Shown here: positions 1 through 5,115 of the stretch, piece after piece
Layout of the letters: every line of letters begins with the position of its first letter
Position numbering within the stretch: position 1 is the first letter of the stretch
DNA from: Spirochaeta sp. UBA2779
Lineage (GTDB): Bacteria; Spirochaetota; Spirochaetia; DSM-2461
DNA length: 5,115 bases
Direction of reading: 5' to 3'
Assembly (NCBI GenBank): GCA_002352375.1
Contig: DEIH01000173.1
Coordinates: 1-5,115 of the forward strand
Notes under the pieces: generated by a model
Seen by the model: the letters and a program-made list of their open reading frames with translations, nothing else
The model's database searches: none
Told to the model about the DNA's origin: nothing
Position numbers and translations under genes: made by a program

Positions 1-402
1 AACATGATAGTTGGTAAGAATGTAGCCACGGCTGTCAAAAATAGATCCGGATCCTGAAGAGCCCTTTTGGGGAACCGGCTCCAGAAACCAGTTGTACCCC
101 ACAACCTCGGTGGTAATATTTACAACAGCCTTATTTAATCGGTCGTACACATTTATATTTTCAAGCTCACCTTCATCGTATCCCTCTTCCGTAAAACTGG
201 TGTAAGAAGGATTATCGTTGTGCTGGTAGCTGAAAGAAGAACTCTCCTGACTCTCTGAAACGGCAATTACTGTTGCCTCTGCACTGCTTCGAGTCCTTCC
301 AAGATGAAAATTGAGAATGCCGAACCCCATTAAGAGTATGACAACAAAGAGCAGCAGGATTATCAATGTGAGAAACAAATTTTTACGGTTACGGATCTTC
401 AT
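1..402 (-). CDS. htrA: HtrA/DegP-type trypsin-like serine protease, N-terminal part (runs off left edge)
   Basis: Only the first 134 codons are in the window; the rest lies beyond base 1. Residues 1-8 are basic (MKIRNRKN). Residues 9-31 form one strongly hydrophobic helix with no clear signal-peptidase site, so the protein is probably anchored in the inner membrane with its protease outside the cytoplasm. Residues 36-85 are a Ser/Glu/Asp-rich linker. From about residue 86 the sequence matches the start of the S1C protease domain: VYDRLNKAVVNIT, then GSGSIFD and RGYILTNYHV. His133 in TNYHV is the expected catalytic histidine of the His-Asp-Ser triad; the Asp, the GNSGGP serine motif and any PDZ domains would lie outside. 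The family degrades or refolds misfolded envelope proteins. It follows the histidine phosphatase gene by 41 bp. The start is taken as ATG at 402; an in-frame GTG at 408 is an alternative. The family assignment is strong, but DegP versus DegS-like cannot be decided here. Confidence 0.88.
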   Translation of the reverse strand, partial: MKIRNRKNLFLTLIILLLFVVILLMGFGILNFHLGRTRSSAEATVIAVSESQESSSFSYQHNDNPSYTSFTEEGYDEGELENINVYDRLNKAVVNITTEVVGYNWFLEPVPQKGSSGSGSIFDSRGYILTNYHV

Positions 403-426
403 TCTCACATTATAGTTTTACTCCGC
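403..426 (-). promoter_or_regulatory. htrA start region: distant Shine-Dalgarno and a TATAAT close to the start codon
   Basis: On the minus strand a GCGGAG (426-421) lies 18 bases upstream of the ATG at 402, which is too far for a standard ribosome binding site. It is 12 bases from an in-frame GTG at 408. A perfect TATAAT sits at 414-409, six bases before the ATG. No good -35 hexamer lies 16-18 bases upstream of it; the 17-base position reads TTCCTG. It could be an internal promoter giving a nearly leaderless transcript, or chance in an AT-rich spacer. Confidence 0.3.
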
Positions 427-443
427 AGCAACAGGAAGCATTT

Positions 444-1019
444 TCAGGAAAACAGAGGCCGAAGTTCTGAAGTTTTCATGGATACGATGTTTCTGTGCTC
501 CTCCACTCCCAGACCGGCAGCATGGGTGAGCAGTATGTTCAGGGGGTCACCATGGGAGACAAGGCATATCGATCTATGGGAGTAAAACCTGTCCACTTTA
601 AGGATAAATTTTTCCAGCCTTAAAAGAACTGCCCGGGGGCTTTCAACCCTGTGATTGCTGTTATCCGGATTATTTCCATCATCCTGCCAGACCCGGTGGT
701 AGTTTTTATCGTCGGTTCCCTCGAAATCTCCAAAAAAACGCTCCCTCAGATCTTTGTCAATTCTGACTTCTCCCGCGGAAAGAAAATCAGCGGCACACCA
801 GGCGGTTTCAAGGGCTCTCTTAAGCGGGGAAGAGAAAAAAACCGTATCCCGGGGCAATCCGCTCCCCTTCAAGGCAGCTCTGATATTCAGAGAGGAGCCT
901 TCCGCCAGACCCCAACCCTCGCTGCCGTCCTCCAGGCTGCTGATGATAATACCCGCATTGTTGGCCAGAGAACGGCCATGGCGCATCAGATAATAGCTGT
1001 TGTTCAAGTTTCCGATCAC
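444..1019 (-). CDS. Histidine phosphatase family protein (phosphoglycerate mutase-like fold)
   Basis: A 191-residue protein of the histidine phosphatase superfamily (branch 1), probably cytoplasmic: there is no signal peptide or membrane segment. All expected active-site residues are visible: the RHG motif at 13-15 (His14 would carry the phosphate), Arg68 in SSPLKRALETA, Glu93 in LRERFFGDFEG, and the second catalytic His156 in VSHGD. After RHG the sequence continues SLANNAGIIISS, a pattern common in small phosphatases of this family that lack the long insert of glycolytic phosphoglycerate mutase. A phosphatase is therefore more likely than a mutase, but the substrate (sugar phosphate, nucleotide or phosphoprotein) cannot be read from sequence. 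The start is GTG at 1019 with no good Shine-Dalgarno; a TTG at 1007, four codons in, is possible. It follows comM by 46 bp and precedes htrA by 41 bp, probably in the same operon. Confidence 0.9.
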   Translation of the reverse strand: MIGNLNNSYYLMRHGRSLANNAGIIISSLEDGSEGWGLAEGSSLNIRAALKGSGLPRDTVFFSSPLKRALETAWCAADFLSAGEVRIDKDLRERFFGDFEGTDDKNYHRVWQDDGNNPDNSNHRVESPRAVLLRLEKFILKVDRFYSHRSICLVSHGDPLNILLTHAAGLGVEEHRNIVSMKTSELRPLFS

Positions 1020-1065
1020 GGCAGTATTCTATACTCACAGCATTGAACAATCTATGCTGAAGAGA
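1020..1065. other. comM-phosphatase spacer with two short inverted repeats
   Basis: This 46-bp spacer holds two small inverted repeats: AGTAT/ATACT arms at 1023-1027 and 1031-1035 with a 3-base loop, and CAGCAT/ATGCTG arms at 1038-1043 and 1054-1059 with a 10-base loop. Neither is GC-rich and neither is followed by a T-run on the minus strand, so this is not a convincing intrinsic terminator. A TAGAAT on the minus strand (1031-1026) resembles a -10 box but has no matching -35. Read-through from comM into the phosphatase gene is the simplest reading. Confidence 0.3.
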
Positions 1066-2589
1066 CTACAGGGTTCTCCAGAATATATCTCTGTCCCCGT
1101 ATCGTCTATGCTGAATAGATTCCAGTACGTCCTTTTCAGAAACCTCGTCTCTAGAGGCCAGGTCCGCCAGGGTTCTTGCAACTTTCAGCACTCCATGGGC
1201 AGCCCTGGATGATAGTCCCAGCTTGACAACCGCTTCTTTCAAATAGGATGAGGAAGCCTTGTCCAGAGATATGAATTTCTGTATTTCACCCGGGGGTATA
1301 TCCGCATTTATTTTCCAGAAACTCTCCCTGTAGCGTTTTAACTGCCTTTCTCTGGATTCTTCCACCCGGGATCTGACGGTAAAGCTATCCTCACCGGCGG
1401 GTACCAGAAGATCTTCAGGTTTTACCATAGGTACCGGCACCCGAATATCCACTCTGTCCAGAAGAGCACCACCCAGATGTCTCCAATAGCGGCTTATTTC
1501 AGGTGTAGTACAGAGACAGGTAGCCTCTTCCCGGCCGAGATTGCCGCAGGGGCAGGGATTCATTGTCATTTGTAGCTGAAAGTCCGCCGGGAACCACCAG
1601 GTTTTCCCGGCCCGGGCCATGTCCACCCTTCCGGATTCAAGAGGCTCCCGTAAAGTTTGAAGCACCCTGCTTCCGTATTCCGGTGCTTCATCGAGAAACA
1701 GCACACCACCATGAGATAAAGAAACTTCCCCGGGATACATCCCCGATCCCCCTCCAATTAAGCCCTCGGCAGAAGAGGTATGATGGGGCTCCCGGAATGG
1801 AGGCCTTGTTATCAGTCCCTTTTCAATTCGGAGCTTCCCCGCCTGAGACCAAATTCTGGAAACTTCCAGGCTTTTATCAGAGTCAAGATCCGGCAGCAGA
1901 CCCGCCAGGGCCCTTGCAGCCATTGTTTTTCCGCTCCCCGGGGGGCCGAACAGTAGAATGTGATGTCCCCCTGCAGCGGCAACCTCCAAAGCCCGCCGGA
2001 GAACCGGCTGTCCCTTCAGATCCGATAAATCCTGCTTGGGAACATGAACGGAATATGGATTCTCAAAATCTGCAACAGTAGTCCACTCGCCCTCCAGAAG
2101 CCCGGGAAGTATCCGCAGGTTGCTGATGCCCACTGGTATGGCTCCGGGGATGGCCAGAGCCTCGGAGAGGTTTGCATCGGGAACAATAAAACGGTTGATA
2201 TCGCCGGCTATCGCCGCTGCCACAGCGGGAAGAACGCCGCTTACCGGACGAACAGTACCATCGAGGAGCAGCTCCCCGGCACAGAGAACCGAGCCGATTT
2301 CAGAATCAGGAATCTGCCCGGTGGCTGAGAGAATGCCCACGGCTATAGGAAGATCGTATGAAGCACCTTCCTTTTTCAAACCCGCAGGTGAAAGATTTAC
2401 AAGAATTCTATCCTGAGGAAAGTTGAATCCGCTGCGTTTAAGGGCCACCCTTACCCTGTCCCGGGACTCTCTGACGGCATTATCCGGCAATCCGACAATA
2501 TCCAGACCCGGGATTCCCCGGCGTATATCGACTTCGACGGATACCAGAGCTCCGGCATAGCCCGACGGCGCGTAAGCAAATATTTTCAT
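1066..2589 (-). CDS. comM: ComM/YifB family AAA+ ATPase (Mg-chelatase-like), branch-migration helicase
   Basis: A full-length 507-residue ComM/YifB protein; the family is usually about 500-510. Residues 1-165 are the N-terminal domain with a Lon-protease-like fold, with the family signatures VEVDIRRGIPGLDIVGLPDNAVRES and LVNLSPAGLKKEG. The AAA+ core follows: Walker A GPPGSGKT at 215-222, Walker B VLFLDE at 296-301, MNPCPCGN with Cys346/Cys348 paired with Cys358/Cys360 (a probable zinc site, normal for the family), and LLDRVDI at 376-382 with a likely arginine finger at Arg379. The C-terminal Mg-chelatase lid holds a likely sensor-2 Arg462 in SSRAAHG. Known members act as hexameric helicases that extend heteroduplex when transformed DNA recombines; most bacteria that carry it are not known to be competent. 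The start at 2589 gives the family N-terminus (MKIFAYAPSGYAGA) and has GGGGTG just upstream; TTG 2625 and ATG 2622 would add 12 or 11 residues with no good ribosome site. It follows rnhA by 48 bp. Confidence 0.95.
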   Translation of the reverse strand: MKIFAYAPSGYAGALVSVEVDIRRGIPGLDIVGLPDNAVRESRDRVRVALKRSGFNFPQDRILVNLSPAGLKKEGASYDLPIAVGILSATGQIPDSEIGSVLCAGELLLDGTVRPVSGVLPAVAAAIAGDINRFIVPDANLSEALAIPGAIPVGISNLRILPGLLEGEWTTVADFENPYSVHVPKQDLSDLKGQPVLRRALEVAAAGGHHILLFGPPGSGKTMAARALAGLLPDLDSDKSLEVSRIWSQAGKLRIEKGLITRPPFREPHHTSSAEGLIGGGSGMYPGEVSLSHGGVLFLDEAPEYGSRVLQTLREPLESGRVDMARAGKTWWFPADFQLQMTMNPCPCGNLGREEATCLCTTPEISRYWRHLGGALLDRVDIRVPVPMVKPEDLLVPAGEDSFTVRSRVEESRERQLKRYRESFWKINADIPPGEIQKFISLDKASSSYLKEAVVKLGLSSRAAHGVLKVARTLADLASRDEVSEKDVLESIQHRRYGDRDIFWRTL

Positions 2590-2592
2590 AGA

Positions 2593-2598
2593 CACCCC
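2593..2598 (-). promoter_or_regulatory. Probable ribosome binding site that decides the comM start
   Basis: GGGGTG on the minus strand lies three bases before the ATG at 2589. It is a moderate Shine-Dalgarno. It supports this start over TTG 2625 and ATG 2622, which have no comparable purine-rich sequence upstream. Confidence 0.5.
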
Positions 2599-2637
2599 GT
2601 ACTCTTTGACGGGGAAAAACATCAATCTGCTTGAAAA

Positions 2638-3090
2638 TCAGTTAAAAAGAGATCTTTCCCGGGCCACAAGCTCGTCGCAGCGTTCATTCCAGATGTTTCC
2701 TGAATGCCCCTTCACCCACTTCCAATCCACATTCATAGAGTCGTCAAGAGCCTTGAGCCGCAGCCAGAGCTCTTTATTTTTCACCGGTTTTCCCGCAGCT
2801 GTTTTCCAGCCTCTGGCTACCCATCCCTTCATCCATTCGCTGATTCCCTTCTGAACATATTGAGAATCGGTATTGATTTCGATGATTTGACCCGAGGCAG
2901 CATTCTTCTGTACTGACTCCAAAGCACTGATTACAGCTGTAAGCTCCATTCGGTTGTTGGTTGTTGATCTATCAAAGCCCGAGAGCTCCAGAGGATTATC
3001 CGGATCGTTGAGTATAACCGCAGCCCAGCCGCCAGGCCCGGGATTCCCGGTACAGCCGCCGTCTGTATATATCACAAGTTTTTCAGGCAT
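2638..3090 (-). CDS. rnhA: Ribonuclease HI
   Basis: A 150-residue cytoplasmic enzyme that cuts the RNA strand of RNA:DNA hybrids (R-loops, Okazaki primers, misincorporated ribonucleotide runs) using divalent metal. All catalytic residues of the E. coli-type enzyme are present: Asp10 in YTDGGCTGNPGPGGW, Glu49 in NNRMELTAV, Asp75 in NTDSQYV, the flexible-loop His129 in VKGHSG, and Asp139 in NERCDELVA. The lysine- and tryptophan-rich segment at about 81-105 (KGISEWMKGW through KPVKNKE) is the basic protrusion that helps hybrid binding in E. coli RNase HI, so this belongs to the bacterial type with the protrusion. Length is normal (E. coli 155). The ATG at 3090 is preceded by a good GAGGTGA. The gene is first of the close-set group rnhA-comM-phosphatase-htrA and has a divergent small gene starting 21 bp upstream. 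Confidence 0.97.
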   Translation of the reverse strand: MPEKLVIYTDGGCTGNPGPGGWAAVILNDPDNPLELSGFDRSTTNNRMELTAVISALESVQKNAASGQIIEINTDSQYVQKGISEWMKGWVARGWKTAAGKPVKNKELWLRLKALDDSMNVDWKWVKGHSGNIWNERCDELVARERSLFN

Positions 3091-3093
3091 TAT

Positions 3094-3100
3094 TCACCTC
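3094..3100 (-). promoter_or_regulatory. Ribosome binding site of rnhA
   Basis: GAGGTGA on the minus strand, three bases before the ATG at 3090 (GAGG core six bases away). It is the clearest Shine-Dalgarno in the window and fixes the rnhA start. Confidence 0.7.
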
Positions 3101-3108
3101 ATTGCTTT

Positions 3109-3137
3109 TTTATGATGTACCGGCATATTGTCATCAA
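3109..3137 (-). promoter_or_regulatory. Candidate sigma-70-like promoter for the rnhA operon
   Basis: On the minus strand TTGATG (3137-3132, four of six matches to TTGACA) is followed after exactly 17 bases by CATAAA (3114-3109, four of six matches to TATAAT). Transcription would start near 3102, giving a very short leader carrying the GAGGTGA. It lies inside the first codons of the divergent gene at 3112. The match is modest and could be chance. Confidence 0.35.
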
Positions 3138-3429
3138 CATGACCATACACGAGCTTCTCGACGAATACAATCTGGCCACCGATGATATCAGGTGGTCTCT
3201 CTGCCTCCGGATTACAGAATCAATCGTCCACAAGCTGGGAAAGGAAGGCACAGAAGGGCTTACCCGGGAACTCTGGTCTGGAGATACCGGGGATGAACTT
3301 TACGATATGGAAGAACGCTGGACCCGGGACAGGGCAGACCGCCTGAACCGGGCCATTCTGGATGAAGGGCACCTTCGGGATGAGTTATCACAGATGGTTC
3401 TGGATAAAATCAACCGCCAACAGCTTTAA
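3112..3429 (+). CDS. Small acidic protein of unknown function
   Basis: I do not recognise this 105-residue protein. It is the only plus-strand gene I support here. It is the only good coding candidate between the mutase stop and the rnhA start, which leave a 319-bp interval. Its codons look like those of its neighbours, and its composition is that of a soluble protein rather than an antisense shadow. It has about 22 Asp/Glu against 14 Arg/Lys, one cysteine (Cys31), and tryptophans at 28, 55 and 70. Residues 11-42 and 62-104 look like amphipathic helices (for example ELYDMEERWTRDRADRLNRA), joined by a Gly-rich turn around 43-60. There is no signal peptide, membrane segment or known catalytic motif. 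The start is uncertain: ATG at 3112 or 3115, or ATG at 3139 (MTIHELLDEYN), none with a Shine-Dalgarno. The helical, charged content would fit a small binding or regulatory protein, but that is a guess. Its last 20 bases overlap the convergent mutase gene. Confidence 0.72.
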   Translation: MMYRHIVINMTIHELLDEYNLATDDIRWSLCLRITESIVHKLGKEGTEGLTRELWSGDTGDELYDMEERWTRDRADRLNRAILDEGHLRDELSQMVLDKINRQQL

Positions 3430-5115
3430 TCCTTTCGTTTACCCAGGATTCAATCCCTTTGAAAACGCCTCCAAGCTCCGCCTGGGCAGCCTCGGGATTA
3501 TCGCCCAGAGCCGACCTGCAGGATGCATAAAATTTAATTTTAGGTTCGGTTCCCGAAGGTCTGGCGGTTACAAGGCTGCCGTCTTCAAGAACAAACTGAA
3601 GCACATTGGACGAGGGAAGATGAATATTCAGTTCCGTCGATCCGTCGACCGGGTTTTTCGTGGTACCGTCTTTGTAATCCCGGAGGGCGATGATAGTCTT
3701 TGACGCGATGGACACCGGAGGATTATCCCGAAGGGACTTCATCAGCTCAACCATAACAGCTTCCCCTTTTTCCCCTTCAAGATATCGGCTTATAAGCATT
3801 TCCTGCCAATAGCCGAAACGGGCCCAGAGTTCTTTGAGGTGGTCCATAACGGTGAATCCCCGGGACTGATTCCAAAGTGCCAGCTCCGCCGTAATAGACG
3901 CAGCGGAAACCGCATCCTTGTCCCGAACTGAGGTTCCAACGAGGTAACCATAGCTCTCCTCACCGCCGAACACGTAGTTGTAACTGTTATCTGATTCAAA
4001 CTGCCGGATTTTTTCACCGATGAATTTAAATCCAGTAAGCACCCTGAAACTCACCGCGCCGTAGGCTTCGGCAATTTTATTCTGAAACTCTGAGGTTACG
4101 ATGGTGTTCACAAAAGCAGGATTCACCGGAAGAGATCCCTGCTCTTTTCTGCTTCTGAATATATAATCAGCCAGTAAGGCACCCAGCTGATTTCCTGTAA
4201 TCAGTACCCATTCTCCATTCACAGGAACAGCAATACCCAGGCGGTCGGCGTCGGGATCGGTGGCCATTACCAGATCTGCGTTTTCCTTTGCCGCCAGTTC
4301 CAACGCCAGTTTCAAGGCCGGAGCAATTTCAGGATTGGGGAACTCCACTGTAGGAAAATCACCATCGGGATCCCGCTGCTCAGGGACGGTTTTGATTTTT
4401 ATCCCCAGTTCGGAAAGTACTGTTTCAACGGGAACAAGTCCGGTACCGTGAAGTGGTGTATATACCACTTTCAAACCCGATCCCCGCTCTTTTACCAATT
4501 TCGGGTTCAATGATTGACCAACCACCATCTCCCTGTAGTTACTATCAATTTCCTCATCAACCATAATAACAATGCCATCATCGACTGCTTTTTTAAAACT
4601 CATAGCGGGAACAGACCCCTTTACCTTTCGAACCTCTGTTATAATTCCGTTATCGTGAGGAGGAACCACCTGGGCTCCATCCGACCAGTACACTTTGTAT
4701 CCGTTGTAGGCGGCTGGATTATGACTGGCGGTAACCATTACACCGGCGCATGCAGACTTATACCTGACGGCGTATGAAAGTAACGGAACCGGTCTCAGAG
4801 ATGAAAACAGCCAGGTTCTAATACCGTTTTCGGCCATTACCCTGGCAGTTTCCTCGGCAAAAAGACGGGAGTAATGCCGGCTGTCGTAGGCAATGGCCAC
4901 AGACCGCTCGGATTCACTGACATGGGAAAGGATGTAGTTTGCCAGTCCCTGGGTGGCTCTCCGTACAACGGTGGGGTTGATTCTGTTGATTCCCCCGCCT
5001 ATTACGCCCCGTAATCCGCCGGTACCGAAATCAAGTTCCCGCCAAAATCTGTCGGAAAGGCTTTCCCAGTTTTCAGCCTCCAGTAAATCTCTGATTTCGA
5101 CTTTGAAATCATCAT
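3410..5115 (-). CDS. pgm: Phosphoglucomutase/phosphomannomutase (alpha-D-phosphohexomutase, PgcA/PGM2-like), N-terminus outside window
   Basis: 567 residues are visible; judging from where the first motif lies, about 15-20 N-terminal residues are beyond the right edge, giving close to the usual 580-600. The enzyme interconverts hexose 1- and 6-phosphates through a phosphoserine, linking glycolysis to glycogen, cell-wall and lipopolysaccharide sugars. Motifs in order, in visible numbering: ELDFGTGGLRG (26-36), typical of the PGM2/PgcA subgroup; the TASHNP loop with phosphorylated Ser130; the metal loop DPDADR with Asp286, Asp288 and Asp290; the sugar-binding loop GGEESYGY (383-390); and the phosphate-binding loop RPSGTEPK (518-525). 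The reading frame is unbroken from the right edge; an internal GTG at 4900 could be mistaken for the start, but the conserved first motif lies upstream of it. Glucose versus mannose specificity cannot be settled here. No terminator follows the stop at 3410, which sits within the end of the convergent small gene. Confidence 0.95.
   Translation of the reverse strand, partial: DDFKVEIRDLLEAENWESLSDRFWRELDFGTGGLRGVIGGGINRINPTVVRRATQGLANYILSHVSESERSVAIAYDSRHYSRLFAEETARVMAENGIRTWLFSSLRPVPLLSYAVRYKSACAGVMVTASHNPAAYNGYKVYWSDGAQVVPPHDNGIITEVRKVKGSVPAMSFKKAVDDGIVIMVDEEIDSNYREMVVGQSLNPKLVKERGSGLKVVYTPLHGTGLVPVETVLSELGIKIKTVPEQRDPDGDFPTVEFPNPEIAPALKLALELAAKENADLVMATDPDADRLGIAVPVNGEWVLITGNQLGALLADYIFRSRKEQGSLPVNPAFVNTIVTSEFQNKIAEAYGAVSFRVLTGFKFIGEKIRQFESDNSYNYVFGGEESYGYLVGTSVRDKDAVSAASITAELALWNQSRGFTVMDHLKELWARFGYWQEMLISRYLEGEKGEAVMVELMKSLRDNPPVSIASKTIIALRDYKDGTTKNPVDGSTELNIHLPSSNVLQFVLEDGSLVTARPSGTEPKIKFYASCRSALGDNPEAAQAELGGVFKGIESWVNERIKAVGG

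Noticed and set aside
346..360. Insertion of a second cysteine pair in ComM (CPC and CLC) as a novel feature
   Set aside because: These numbers are comM residues, not bases (roughly bases 1510-1554). The NPCPCG plus C-x-C arrangement is normal in the ComM/YifB family.
651..1046. Plus-strand open frames of 131 and 79 codons opposite the histidine phosphatase gene
   Set aside because: The minus-strand phosphatase has all its catalytic motifs and fills this interval. The antisense translations have no family resemblance and no ribosome binding site.
820..1050. 76-codon minus-strand frame overlapping the phosphatase start
   Set aside because: It overlaps the conserved RHG region in another frame and shows no motif. 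It matters only because it continues in frame beyond the comM stop, which is covered in the finding on the partial repeat.
1038..1059. Hairpin between comM and the phosphatase gene as an intrinsic terminator
   Set aside because: The stem is only six base pairs with a 10-base loop and no T-run follows on the minus strand, so it does not meet the usual criteria.
1563..2081. 172-codon plus-strand open frame inside comM
   Set aside because: It is fully antisense to an intact, well-conserved ComM gene. Its translation is rich in Pro, Arg and Ser with no recognisable motif, as expected for the opposite strand of a GC-rich coding sequence.
2507..3050. Near-identical CCCGGGATTCCC segments at 2507 and 3037 as a dispersed repeat
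   Set aside because: Both encode Gly-Ile/Asn-Pro-Gly stretches conserved in their own families (RRGIPGLD in ComM, GNPGPGG in RNase HI), so codon use explains the likeness.
4260..4777. Plus-strand open frames of 63 and 87 codons opposite the mutase
   Set aside because: They lie antisense to conserved catalytic regions of the phosphohexomutase and show no motif or start signal.

Overview
The window reads as an ordinary stretch of a bacterial chromosome with roughly balanced base composition. The best guess for the source is a free-living spirochaete (Spirochaeta-like). This rests mainly on the HtrA protein, whose stretch just before the catalytic histidine (NWFLEPVP, then a GSGS/RGYILTN core) resembles spirochaetal HtrA proteins from memory. 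It is an inference that a database search should confirm. I see no mobile element, CRISPR array, tRNA, rRNA or phage gene.

Layout, read along the minus strand from the right edge. A phosphohexomutase/phosphoglucomutase (3410-5115, its extreme N-terminus outside the window) comes first. Next is a small plus-strand gene of unknown function (3112-3429), whose 3' end overlaps the mutase 3' end by 20 bp. Then four minus-strand genes follow at short spacing: RNase HI (rnhA, 2638-3090), the ComM/YifB AAA+ ATPase (comM, 1066-2589), a histidine phosphatase (444-1019), and the first 134 codons of a membrane-anchored HtrA/DegP serine protease (1-402, running off the left edge). The gaps are 48, 46 and 41 bp and hold no convincing terminator, so the four are probably one operon. 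No gap longer than 50 bp lacks a gene.

Functionally, rnhA and comM are nucleic-acid genes: removal of RNA:DNA hybrids, and branch migration during recombination of incoming DNA. The phosphatase and HtrA protease are general metabolic and envelope-quality genes, and the mutase feeds glucose-1-phosphate or mannose-1-phosphate metabolism. No multi-gene pathway joins them; they look co-transcribed rather than functionally dedicated.

No clearly new system is visible. The items most worth a second look are: the unrecognised 105-codon gene lying antisense between two minus-strand genes (a possible non-contiguous operon); a marked excess of the palindrome CCCGGG; a partial in-frame repeat around the comM stop codon; and an unusual start region for htrA.
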